Origin: Sphingomonas naasensis
Lineage (GTDB): Bacteria > Pseudomonadota > Alphaproteobacteria > Sphingomonadales > Sphingomonadaceae
NCBI RefSeq assembly: GCF_004792695.1
Contig: NZ_SRXU01000001.1
Span: forward strand, 620,001-684,000
Length of the DNA stretch: 64,000 bases
Direction of reading: 5' to 3'
A program made the position numbers and the translations under genes. This document shows positions 10,044-17,100 of this stretch, in pieces. Under the pieces are notes generated by a model. It ran no database searches. It was given only the letters and a program-made list of their open reading frames with translations, and had not been told where the DNA came from. Numbering within the stretch: the first letter of the stretch is position 1; each line of letters starts with the position of its first letter.

Positions 10044-10628
10044 GTGCCGATGCTGTCGCTCTGGCTGCTGCCGCTCCTCGCCGGCGTCGCGGGGCAATCG
10101 GCCCATCCCGCGCCTTCGCCGATCGTCGGCACGTGGAAGACCGGCTGCATGCCGATCGGCAGGAACGGCAGGCACGGCTTGATCACCACGCTGACCGCAA
10201 CGCCGATGACGTTGTCAGCGGTCTCGCAGGTCTATGCCCACAGCAATTGCGACACGCCGACCATCCGCACGACCTTCCGCGCCAGGATCGCCAAAACCGG
10301 GGCGAACGGTGCCGCGATCGACCTCGATCATGTCGTCGACGCGATCGAGATGACCGTCGACGCGCCCGACGTGATCGCAGTCTACAACCAGCCCGGATCG
10401 GGGTGCGGCTTCGGCGGCGGCTGGCAGCAGGGCCAGCCGCGCGCCGTCGACGGCCGCACCTGCGCGCCCTTCCCTTTCCCCGTGCGCGGCACGCGCCTCT
10501 TCGAGCGCGTCTGGGTAGAAGGGACCACGCTGCGCCTCGGCAGCTTCCCGATCGTCTGGGCCAATACCAGCCCCGAACGACGCCCGACGAATCCCGGCGG
10601 AATGATATTCGAGCGCGTCGGAAGCTGA
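10044..10628 (+). CDS. Exported protein of unknown function
   Basis: A 194-residue protein with a hydrophobic N-terminus (LSLWLLPLLAGVAGQSAH) that looks like a signal peptide. The mature part opens with PIVGTWKTGC, reminiscent of lipocalin-like GTW motifs. Several Cys residues (CMPIG, NCDT, SGCGF, RTCAPF) could form periplasmic disulfides. Start is GTG 10044 or ATG 10050, 2-8 bases after the oxidoreductase stop. I do not recognise the family; function unknown. Confidence 0.65.
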   Translation: MPMLSLWLLPLLAGVAGQSAHPAPSPIVGTWKTGCMPIGRNGRHGLITTLTATPMTLSAVSQVYAHSNCDTPTIRTTFRARIAKTGANGAAIDLDHVVDAIEMTVDAPDVIAVYNQPGSGCGFGGGWQQGQPRAVDGRTCAPFPFPVRGTRLFERVWVEGTTLRLGSFPIVWANTSPERRPTNPGGMIFERVGS

Positions 10629-10703
10629 CTCGCTGTCATCGCCGAGTCACTGCCCCGGCGCAGTCTCGAAGGGCCGGCGGGGGCTGAGTCGAGGAGACGA
10701 GCT

Positions 10704-11090
10704 ATGACCGATACGGATATCGCGAACGACCCGGAAATCGCGACCGACGAGACCGCAAGCCTGATCGCCTCCAACAAGGTCGAGGGCACCGCAGTCTATG
10801 ACGAGGACGGCGAGAAGCTCGGCAGCATCTACAATTTCATGGTCGACAAGCTCTCGGGCCAGGTGGAGTATGCCGTGCTCCAGTTTGGCGGCGTGTTCGG
10901 GCTCGGCAGCGACTATTATCCGCTGCCTTGGGACAAGCTGACCTACGACACCGAACAGGGCGGCTATGTCGTCGATGTCGACAAGGAAACCCTCGAAGCC
11001 GCGCCGCGCTACTCTGCCGAGGAACCGCCCGCTTATGACCAGGCCTATGGCGAGCGCGTCTATGGCTATTACGGCCTGAGCTATCCGTAA
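10704..11090 (+). CDS. PRC-barrel domain protein
   Basis: A 128-residue soluble protein. A PRC-barrel domain covers about residues 22-95 (VEGTAVYDEDGEKLGSI, then LGSDYYPLPWDKLTYD). A Tyr-rich tail follows (YGERVYGYYGLSYP). PRC-barrel proteins occur as free stress-associated proteins in alphaproteobacteria. ATG 10704 is preceded by GAGGAGACGAGCT. It stands alone with a repeat downstream. Confidence 0.85.
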   Translation: MTDTDIANDPEIATDETASLIASNKVEGTAVYDEDGEKLGSIYNFMVDKLSGQVEYAVLQFGGVFGLGSDYYPLPWDKLTYDTEQGGYVVDVDKETLEAAPRYSAEEPPAYDQAYGERVYGYYGLSYP

Positions 11091-11138
11091 GCGCGCGCGG
11101 GGCGGCGCGGACGGGGCCGCGCCGTTTCGCCTTGCTTC

Positions 11139-11247
11139 ACGCACCCCGGCGAAGGCCGGGGCCCAGTTTCGTCGACGCTGCCAAGGCGCGGTGCGTCAGA
11201 CCCACGAACCGCCTGCAACTGGGCCCCGGCCTTCGCCGGGGTGCAGC
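11139..11247. repeat. Paired palindromic intergenic repeat (family A variant)
   Basis: The arms CACCCCGGCGAAGGCCGGGG and CCCCGGCCTTCGCCGGGGTG, each extended by CCCAGTT/AACTGGG, face each other around about 50 bases. It sits between convergent genes and could end both transcripts. Confidence 0.8.
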
Positions 11248-11263
11248 ATTCCGAAGCGCCGGC

Positions 11264-11806
11264 TCAGGTCGAGCTCGCCGCACCGAGCGCCGCCAGCATC
11301 CATTCCACCCGATGCGCGACACTCGTCCTCGGCAATACCTGTACCTCATACCCCAGCGCCGGCCACGCCGCCGCCAGCCGCGCATATTCCGCCTCGGCAT
11401 CGCCCAGATCGTGCAGCCGCGCGCTGTCGCCAGTCCAGATCTCCGGCCAGGGCGGCGCCAGAAACACCCGGCGGTGATAGCGATGCGCGCGCGCCAGCGG
11501 CGCGACGACGTCCTCGCCCGTCGCATGGGCGAGCGCCACCGCCGCATCGACCACTCCGCGATCGAAGAACACCCAGCCCGGCATCGCCTCGGCGGCCGCG
11601 CGGTCTTCGATCGCCATCGCGATCGCCCGCCGCGCAAATGCCGCGAGATCGACCCAAGGCAGCGCCTCGCCGCGCTCGAGGCGCAGCTCGCCGACGATCC
11701 GCCGCCCCGGCTCGGGCACCGTAGCGAAGCCGCGCGCGGCCAGCGCGTCGATCAGCGTCGATTTGCCGCCGCCCGAACATCCCGAGACGGCGACGAACCG
11801 GTTCAC
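11264..11806 (-). CDS. P-loop NTPase (AAA_28-type ATPase/kinase-like)
   Basis: A 180-residue P-loop protein with Walker A SGCSGGGKST at residues 8-17. GWVFFDRGVVDAAVAL has a DRG Asp, as in AAA_28 proteins and nucleoside-kinase-like NTPases. It starts 7 bases downstream of leuA on the same strand, so it is probably in the leuA transcript and under its leader. The link to leucine metabolism is not obvious. The function within the family is undetermined. Confidence 0.75.
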   Translation of the reverse strand: MNRFVAVSGCSGGGKSTLIDALAARGFATVPEPGRRIVGELRLERGEALPWVDLAAFARRAIAMAIEDRAAAEAMPGWVFFDRGVVDAAVALAHATGEDVVAPLARAHRYHRRVFLAPPWPEIWTGDSARLHDLGDAEAEYARLAAAWPALGYEVQVLPRTSVAHRVEWMLAALGAASST

Positions 11807-11813
11807 CGCGCGA

Positions 11814-13472
11814 TCAGGCCCGGTTGGCCGCGCTCAGCACCGCGCGCACCGAAGCAGTCGCGATATCGGCGTCGATCCCGACCCCGAACACCGTTCGCCC
11901 GTCATCGGTGCGGCATTCGACATAGGCGGCGGCCTGCGCGTCGGCGCCGTGGCCGATCGCGTGTTCGCTATAGTCGACCACGTCGAGCCGCGGCCCGGTC
12001 GAGCTGCCGAGCGCATCGATCACGCCGGAGATCAGGCCATTGCCGCGCCCCGAGATCGACTGCTCGACGCCATCGACGGCGATGCGGCCGACGAACACGC
12101 GCTGCCCCGCGGCGCCGGTCTCCTCGTAATCGACCAGCGCGATGCGATCGCCCACGCCCGGCAGATAGACGGCCTCGAACTTCTGGCGGATGTCCGCTGC
12201 ATTGAGCTCGCGGCTGGTTTCGTCAGCCAGCGCCTGGACGTGGCGCGAGAAATCGGCCTGCATCCGCTTCGGCAGCTTGAGTCCACGATCCTGCTCGAGC
12301 ACCCAGGCGACGCCGCCCTTGCCCGATTGCGAATTGACCCGGATCACCGCCTCGTAATCGCGGCCGAGGTCCTTGGGGTCGATCGGCAGATAGGGCACGT
12401 CCCAGATCTGGTCGTTGCGCGCTTCCTGCGCCGCGAAGCCCTTTTTGATCGCGTCCTGGTGGCTGCCCGAAAAGGCCGTGAACACCAGCTCGCCGGCATA
12501 GGGATGCCGCGGGTGCACCGGCAACTGGTTGCAATACTCGACCGTCTGGATGACCTCGTCGATGTCCGAGAAATTGAGCCCCGGATCAACGCCTTGCGTG
12601 TACATGTTGAGCGCCAGCGTCACGAGATCGACATTGCCGGTGCGCTCGCCATTGCCGAACAGGCAGCCTTCGATCCGGTCCGCGCCCGCGAGCAGGCCCA
12701 GCTCCGAGGCCGCCACGCCGGTGCCGCGGTCATTGTGCGTGTGGAGACTGATCACCACCGAGTCACGATTGCGAATGTTGCGCCCGAACCATTCGATCTG
12801 ATCGGCATAGATGTTGGGCGTCGCCGCCTCGACCGTCGCCGGCAGGTTGAGGATCAGCGGCTTCTCGGGCGTCGGGCGGAGGATTTCCATCACCGCCTCG
12901 CAGACCTCGACCGAAAAATCGAGCTCCGCGGTCGAGAAGGTCTCGGGGCTGTACTCGAAATGCCATTCTGTATCGGGCTGCTTCGCCGCCTCGTCGCGCA
13001 GCACCTTTGCACCGGCGATTGCGATGCCCTTGATCTCGTCGCGGCTCATCCCGAATACGATCCGCCGCCACGCGGGCGAGACCGCGTTGTAGAGGTGGAC
13101 GATCGCCTTCTTCGCGCCCTTCAGGCTCTGGAAGCTCGTCTCGATCAGGTCCTGGCGCGACTGGGTGAGCACCTGGACGATCACATCGTCGGGGATCTTG
13201 TCCTGCCGGACCAGCCCCGAGATGAAGTCGAATTCGGTGGCGCCGGCGCTCGGGAAGCCGACCTCGATCTCCTTCACGCCCACTTTCACCAACAGGTCGA
13301 AGAAGCGCTGCTTCTTCTCGCCGTCCATCGGGTCGATCAGCGCCTGGTTGCCGTCGCGCATGTCGGTCGAGAGCCAGCGCGGCGGCCTGGTGATGGTACG
13401 ATTGGGCCATTGCCGGTCGGGGAGATCGACCTGCGGGAAGGGACGGTATTTTACGCTTGGATCGCGGAGCAT
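11814..13472 (-). CDS. leuA: 2-isopropylmalate synthase (long form)
   Basis: A 552-residue enzyme that condenses acetyl-CoA with 2-oxoisovalerate, the committed step of leucine synthesis. The catalytic TIM barrel has [11 protein letters not shown] (about 36-46) and the metal motif [13 protein letters not shown]-terminal LeuA dimer domain, the site of leucine feedback, follows. The N-terminus [18 protein letters not shown] is typical of the LeuA2 type. The ATG at 13472 has AAGAGG eight bases upstream, and that site lies at the edge of the third segment of the proposed attenuator. The P-loop NTPase gene follows it. Confidence 0.97.
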   Translation of the reverse strand: MLRDPSVKYRPFPQVDLPDRQWPNRTITRPPRWLSTDMRDGNQALIDPMDGEKKQRFFDLLVKVGVKEIEVGFPSAGATEFDFISGLVRQDKIPDDVIVQVLTQSRQDLIETSFQSLKGAKKAIVHLYNAVSPAWRRIVFGMSRDEIKGIAIAGAKVLRDEAAKQPDTEWHFEYSPETFSTAELDFSVEVCEAVMEILRPTPEKPLILNLPATVEAATPNIYADQIEWFGRNIRNRDSVVISLHTHNDRGTGVAASELGLLAGADRIEGCLFGNGERTGNVDLVTLALNMYTQGVDPGLNFSDIDEVIQTVEYCNQLPVHPRHPYAGELVFTAFSGSHQDAIKKGFAAQEARNDQIWDVPYLPIDPKDLGRDYEAVIRVNSQSGKGGVAWVLEQDRGLKLPKRMQADFSRHVQALADETSRELNAADIRQKFEAVYLPGVGDRIALVDYEETGAAGQRVFVGRIAVDGVEQSISGRGNGLISGVIDALGSSTGPRLDVVDYSEHAIGHGADAQAAAYVECRTDDGRTVFGVGIDADIATASVRAVLSAANRA

Positions 13473-13583
13473 GGGCTTCGCCTCTTAAGGGTACGGGCGC
13501 GCGCATAGCGCGGCCTCGGGCTGGCAGGAAGGCTTGGTTTGACCCTTAGGGACGTGCGCGCGCGGCGGTTCGGCCCCTAAGGG
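13473..13583 (-). promoter_or_regulatory. Proposed leucine translational attenuator of leuA
   Basis: Read on the minus strand, three related segments occur: S1 CCCTTAGGG (13583-13575, spanning the leader-peptide stop), S2 CCCTAAGGGT (13551-13542) and S3 ACCCTTAAG (13492-13484, touching the leuA SD AAGAGG at 13486-13481). S1:S2 pair over 9 bp and S2:S3 over 7 bp (TAAGGGT/ACCCTTA), so the pairings exclude each other. A GC-rich hairpin (about 13496-13515) sits between S2 and S3. No U tract follows, favouring translational control over transcriptional. The mechanism is inferred. Confidence 0.65.
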
Positions 13584-13621
13584 CGAATAAGTCGCAGGCC
13601 AAGGCGCAGTGCGGTCGTCAC
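13577..13621 (-). CDS. leuL: Leucine leader peptide (14 residues)
   Basis: A short frame from GTG 13621 to TAG 13577 encodes MTTALRLGLRLIRP, with Leu at positions 5, 7, 9 and 11 (codons CTG, CTT, CTG, CTT). Leu is 4 of 14 residues immediately upstream of the committed leucine-pathway gene. The stop codon lies inside attenuator segment S1. AAGGAAGGG precedes the GTG, but the best promoter places the transcript start at the GTG itself, as in leaderless trpL of Sinorhizobium. The symbol is given by analogy with leuL; the sequence is not homologous to enterobacterial leuL. Confidence 0.65.
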   Translation of the reverse strand: MTTALRLGLRLIRP

Positions 13622-13627
13622 CCCTTC

Positions 13628-13656
13628 CTTATGGAAGAGGCGCGCGCTTTTGTCCA
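13628..13656 (-). promoter_or_regulatory. Candidate leuL-leuA promoter
   Basis: On the minus strand, TGGACA (13656-13651; one mismatch to TTGACA) and CATAAG (13633-13628) are separated by 17 bases. Transcription would begin near 13621, the first base of the leader-peptide GTG. Confidence 0.5.
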
Positions 13657-13677
13657 CCGTCTGGCGTGATCCGCCGG

Positions 13678-13911
13678 CTATTCGGCGGTATTGGCCGGCG
13701 CTTCGGCATCGACGGCATTCTCCGCCACCGCCGCATTTTCGTCCGCCGTCGTCTCGGCCTCGGCCTCGGGGGTCGGCGTTTCGCTGGGCTTCGGGCTGGG
13801 CGTGGCGACGATCTCGGCCATCGGCGGCGGATCGGAATAATTGGTGCCGGTGGTCCCGCCCCCGCCGCATCCGCCCAGCGCCAACAATCCTGCCACGATC
13901 ACCAACCGCAT
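13678..13911 (-). CDS. Small predicted lipoprotein
   Basis: A 77-residue protein with a short hydrophobic leader and the lipobox LGGC (Cys15), followed by Gly-rich and then Pro/Glu/Ala/Thr-rich low-complexity sequence (PSPKPSETPTPEAEAE). This resembles an extended spacer anchored in a membrane rather than an enzyme. It is upstream of the leuA leader in the same direction, but the leader has its own promoter candidate. Function unknown. Confidence 0.6.
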   Translation of the reverse strand: MRLVIVAGLLALGGCGGGGTTGTNYSDPPPMAEIVATPSPKPSETPTPEAEAETTADENAAVAENAVDAEAPANTAE

Positions 13912-13994
13912 CGCGTCCCTCCCTCCGGTCGAGGGGCTGTATCACGCCCCCGCGCCCGCTGCCATCCGCCCCAATGTGCACGCTTTCCGCCGAG

Positions 13995-14020
13995 GCGAAC
14001 CCGCAATGCGACGAAGCGTT
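13995..14020 (+). promoter_or_regulatory. Possible EcfG-type general stress promoter
   Basis: GCGAAC-N16-CGTT resembles the alphaproteobacterial EcfG consensus GGAAC-N16/17-CGTT with one mismatch in the -35. It lies about 65 bases before the DUF2945 gene and could also serve the SWIB gene. Weak on its own. Confidence 0.35.
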
Positions 14021-14084
14021 GCGGCAGCGCAACCGAACCCGGTTCCCTCGCGCTCAATCCATGTAAGCTATGGAGAGCATGACG

Positions 14085-14291
14085 ATGGCGGAGCATCTCA
14101 GGAAGGGCGATCGGGTCACCTGGAAATCGCACGGCGGCACCGCCCATGGCAAAGTGCTCTCTAGACAGACGCGCGATACCACGATCAAAGGGCATCAGGT
14201 GCGTGCATCGGAGCACGAACCACAGTACATCGTCGAGAGCGACAACGGCGGGAAGGCTTCGCACAAGCCGGCGGCGCTGACGAGGGAATAG
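14085..14291 (+). CDS. DUF2945 / HVA1 TUDOR-like domain protein
   Basis: A 68-residue protein matching the HVA1/DUF2945 family along its whole length: KGDRVTWKSHGGTAHGKV, TKIKGH-like TTIKGHQVRASEHEPQY, IVESDNGGKASHKP. I chose ATG 14085 because GGAG lies nine bases before it and family members start MAxxxxKGDxV. ATGs at 14070 and 14079 are in frame but poorly placed. The family is widespread in bacteria with no firm function. The SWIB gene follows 32 bases later. Confidence 0.85.
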   Translation: MAEHLRKGDRVTWKSHGGTAHGKVLSRQTRDTTIKGHQVRASEHEPQYIVESDNGGKASHKPAALTRE

Positions 14292-14323
14292 CCCGGAAAC
14301 GGGTGCGAACAGGAGAAGAGAGA

Positions 14324-14593
14324 ATGGCCGAGACTAAAGCAGCAGGCGGAGCACGTGGTGGCATCGCAAAGCCGGTGACGCCGTCGCCGGAGCTGGCCGC
14401 GATCGTCGGCAACGGCCCGCTGCCGCGCAGCGAGATCGTCAGCAAGCTCTGGGAGCACATCAAGAAGAACAACCTCCAGAACCCTGAAAACAAGCGGGAA
14501 ATTCTGGCGGACGACAAGCTGGAGAAGGTCTTCGGCGGCAAGAAGGCGACCATGTTCGAGATGAACAAGCACGTCTCCAAGCACGTCAAGTAA
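14324..14593 (+). CDS. SWIB/MDM2 domain protein
   Basis: An 89-residue protein with an N-terminal low-complexity stretch and a SWIB domain from about residue 25 to the end (LPRSEIVSKLWEHIKKNNLQ, ILADDKLEKVFGGKKATMFEMNKHVSKHV). SWIB domains are chromatin factors in eukaryotes. Free bacterial versions occur in Chlamydia and alphaproteobacteria and may bind DNA or topoisomerase. ATG 14324 has AGGAGAAGAG. A strong terminator follows. Confidence 0.9.
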   Translation: MAETKAAGGARGGIAKPVTPSPELAAIVGNGPLPRSEIVSKLWEHIKKNNLQNPENKREILADDKLEKVFGGKKATMFEMNKHVSKHVK

Positions 14594-14633
14594 GGCTGCC
14601 GCCGGCATCGGCCGGTGCGCTTGAACGAACCAG

Positions 14634-14665
14634 ACGGGGCGGGTCTCGAAAGAGGCCCGCCCCGT
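14634..14665. terminator. Bidirectional terminator hairpin
   Basis: A perfect 10-bp stem, ACGGGGCGGG/CCCGCCCCGT, with an inner TCTC-GAAA-GAG extension lies between the convergent SWIB gene and the exported-protein gene. Confidence 0.75.
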
Positions 14666-14676
14666 TCCGTTGCGGG

Positions 14677-15099
14677 CTAGAGCTGGTCGGCCGAGGCGCT
14701 GCCCGGACGCACCAGCACGAACAGAATCCGGCCGACATGCGCGCGGTCGTCCCCCGACTCGTCGAGCGCGAACGCAAGGCCGGAACCGCGCACCACGGTC
14801 TTCTCGCGCGCCCAATCGCCGGTCTTTTCCACAGAAATCTTCGCATCGGGCAGGCACGCCGCGATCTGCTGGGCGACCGAGCCTGCGGTGACCTCGGGCG
14901 GCAGCAGCACCCGCTTGCAATGATAGCCGCGTCCGTCGGCCGAGCAGGGATGGCGCTCGAGCAGCCGCAGTTCGAACCCCTCGGCCCGCAGGCTGGCGAA
15001 CGGGGCCTTCTCGCGCGCGGCGGCGATCAGCCGCGCGATCTGCGGGCAGAGCGGGTCGGCGGCCTGCGCGACGAGTGCGGCGGCGATCAGCAACGACAT
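14677..15099 (-). CDS. Exported protein of unknown function
   Basis: A 140-residue protein with a short signal peptide (MSLLIAAALVAQAADP). Four Cys (PLCPQ, HPCSAD, YHCKR, AACLPD) suggest disulfides in the periplasm. ATG 15099 is preceded by GGGGGAGG. It ends at the terminator at 14634-14665. I recognise no domain. Confidence 0.65.
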   Translation of the reverse strand: MSLLIAAALVAQAADPLCPQIARLIAAAREKAPFASLRAEGFELRLLERHPCSADGRGYHCKRVLLPPEVTAGSVAQQIAACLPDAKISVEKTGDWAREKTVVRGSGLAFALDESGDDRAHVGRILFVLVRPGSASADQL

Positions 15100-15170
15100 G
15101 GTGGCCTCCCCCTTTGACTGGCCACAGGCTCGCGCGGCTGGCATTGCGCGAGGCTGAACAGGAGACGAGC

Positions 15171-15350
15171 ATGTCCGAACGTTTCGAGCGCCACCGCCAG
15201 CCCTGGCGCCCCGACGAGATCCAGAAGCTGCACACGCTCGCCAAGAAGGGCATGGCCTTGAAGGCGATCGCCAAAGCGCTGACCCGCAGCGAGGAATCGG
15301 TGAAGGAGCGCGCCAAGCTCGACGGGCTGAGCATCGCCAAGCTGCACTAG
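15171..15350 (+). CDS. Small SANT/HTH-like DNA-binding protein
   Basis: A 59-residue basic protein, RxxWxPDEIQKLHTLAKKGMALKAIAKALTRSEESV, with the pattern of a SANT/Myb-like or GcrA-like helix-turn-helix: Trp, an acidic turn, then two helices ending in a recognition-helix-like SEESVKERAK. ATG 15171 is preceded by CAGGAGACGAGC. DNA binding is inferred from pattern only. Confidence 0.65.
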   Translation: MSERFERHRQPWRPDEIQKLHTLAKKGMALKAIAKALTRSEESVKERAKLDGLSIAKLH

Positions 15351-15375
15351 GATCTTGCCGACCTTGCACCCCTCT

Positions 15376-15408
15376 CGTCACGCCGGCCTTGTGCCGGGGT
15401 CCACCGTG
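15376..15408. repeat. Half copy of palindromic repeat (family C)
   Basis: CGTCACGCCGGCCTTGTGCC and the adjoining GGGGTCCACC form one hairpin arm. The same arm is present in inverted orientation at 43314-43347. Confidence 0.6.
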
Positions 15409-15472
15409 CCGCAACGGCAGGGCAAGAGCGCGCGCTTCCCGCCCGGTTTCCATGACGCATGAGGGGTCGTTC

Positions 15473-16639
15473 GTGACCAGGAACCAGTATGACGCGATCA
15501 TCCTCGGCGGCGGCGCCGCCGGCCTGATGTGCGCGGCGGTCGCCGGGCAGCGCGGCCGCCGGGTGCTGCTGCTCGATCATGCGTCCGAGGTCGGCAAGAA
15601 GATCCTCATCTCGGGCGGCGGGCGCTGCAACTTCACCAACATCCACACCGCGCCGGATCGCTACCTCTCGGCCAACCCGCATTTCGCCAAGTCCGCGCTC
15701 GGCCGCTACACCGCGCAGGATTTCCTCGCGCTGGTCGAGCGTCATCGCATCGCGTGGCACGAGAAGACGCTCGGCCAGCTCTTCTGCGACGGCTCGGCGC
15801 GCCAGATCGTGGCGATGCTGCTCGACGAATGCGCCGCCGGCCAGGTCGAGATCCGCACCGGCCGGAGCATCGGCGCGATCGATCATGCCGATGGCCGCTA
15901 CCGCGTCGACGACGGCAGCGCGCCGGCGCTGGTCATCGCCACCGGCGGCCCGTCGATCCCGAAAATGGGCGCGACCGGCTTCGCCTATGATCTCGCGCGC
16001 CGCTTCGGGCTCAAGGTGGTCGAGCCGCGCCCCGCGCTGGTCCCGCTCACCCTGCCCCCCGATCAGGCGCTGTTCCGCGAGCTTTCGGGCGTCTCGACCG
16101 ACGTGATCGCCCGCGCCGGCAAGACCGGCTTCCGCGAGGCGGCTTTGTTCACCCATCGCGGGCTCTCGGGCCCCGCGATCCTCCAGATTTCGAGCTATTG
16201 GCGCCATGGCGAGCCGATCGCGATCGACTTCCTGCCCGATCACGACGCCCACTGGCTGACTGGGGCCAAGCGCGCGCGCCCGCGCACGACGCTGCGCAAG
16301 CTGCTCGGCGAGGCCCTGCCCGATCGCCTCGCCGAGCGGCTCACCGAGCAGTTCGGCCTGCCCGGCGAGCTCGCCAACCTGCCCGATCGCAAGCTGCACG
16401 AAGCCGAGCAGCGGCTTTCCGGCTGGCCCTTCCTGCCCAACGGCACCGAAGGCTTCGCCAAGGCCGAGGTCACGATCGGCGGGATCAGCACCGCCGAGCT
16501 CTCGTCGCAGACGATGGCGGCGCGGAAAGTCCCCGGCCTCTATGCGATCGGCGAGGCGGTCGACGTCACCGGCTGGCTCGGCGGCTATAATTTCCAATGG
16601 GCGTGGGCGAGCGGCTGGGCCGCCGGGCAAATGCTCTGA
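15473..16639 (+). CDS. NAD(P)/FAD-dependent oxidoreductase, HI0933/BaiN-YhiN family
   Basis: A 388-residue flavoprotein with dinucleotide motif ILGGGAAGLMCA at about residues 8-19, the family signature GKKILISGGGRCNFTN (about 40-55), and a C-terminal FAD segment GEAVDVTGWLGGYNFQWAWASG. This is the HI0933-like family, which includes BaiN; physiological substrates are mostly unknown. GTG 15473 is chosen because GAGGGG lies six bases upstream. The alternative ATG 15452 has no SD. Confidence 0.88.
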   Translation: MTRNQYDAIILGGGAAGLMCAAVAGQRGRRVLLLDHASEVGKKILISGGGRCNFTNIHTAPDRYLSANPHFAKSALGRYTAQDFLALVERHRIAWHEKTLGQLFCDGSARQIVAMLLDECAAGQVEIRTGRSIGAIDHADGRYRVDDGSAPALVIATGGPSIPKMGATGFAYDLARRFGLKVVEPRPALVPLTLPPDQALFRELSGVSTDVIARAGKTGFREAALFTHRGLSGPAILQISSYWRHGEPIAIDFLPDHDAHWLTGAKRARPRTTLRKLLGEALPDRLAERLTEQFGLPGELANLPDRKLHEAEQRLSGWPFLPNGTEGFAKAEVTIGGISTAELSSQTMAARKVPGLYAIGEAVDVTGWLGGYNFQWAWASGWAAGQML

Positions 16640-16642
16640 GCG

Positions 16643-17044
16643 CTATTTGCCCGCGAGTCCCTGGGTTCGCTTCGCCGTCATCGCGCTGCGCAGCGCCTCG
16701 GTGCGGCTGCGCAGCATCATGAGCTCGGCGTCCGAATAGCCGTCGCGGCCATAGCGGTCGCTCGCTGCCTCGATCCGCAGCCCCTCGCGGCGCAGCGCGC
16801 GCGCCTCGCGCCGGCTGAGCTGGCCGGCGTCGCGCCCGTCGCGGATCTGGTCGCGGATGTCGCGCACCTCGCGGCCGATCGACACGCGCTGCGCGACGCG
16901 CGGATCGGCGGGCGCCTCGCGGAGAATGTCGCCGCGGATCGAAGGGCTCCCCGAGAGCCCGCGCATCGATCCGGCGATCTGCGCGGAAACGGGCGCCGCA
17001 GCGATGAGGCCGAGCCCCAGAATTCCAGCCGCGAAGATGCGCAT
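16643..17044 (-). CDS. Exported Arg-rich protein of unknown function
   Basis: A 133-residue protein with a clear signal peptide (residues 1-22, ending PVSAQ). The mature part is a charged, Arg-rich helical region (IREVRDIRDQIRDGRD-like, then SRREARALRREGLR). It resembles periplasmic coiled-coil proteins common in sphingomonads. ATG 17044 has GGGAGG upstream. No catalytic motif is seen. Confidence 0.65.
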   Translation of the reverse strand: MRIFAAGILGLGLIAAAPVSAQIAGSMRGLSGSPSIRGDILREAPADPRVAQRVSIGREVRDIRDQIRDGRDAGQLSRREARALRREGLRIEAASDRYGRDGYSDAELMMLRSRTEALRSAMTAKRTQGLAGK

Positions 17045-17100
17045 CCCAGCCTCCCTGCATTGCCCGGCGCCAATCTTTCCCCCGCGCCGTGAACCGCCGC

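Noticed and set aside
10633..10650. CTGTCAT-CGCC-GAGTCAC, a two-repeat Pho-box-like site before the PRC-barrel gene
   Set aside because: Only one good 7-mer, and it is part of a GACTCG/CGAGTC inverted repeat that more likely forms a hairpin after the upstream gene.
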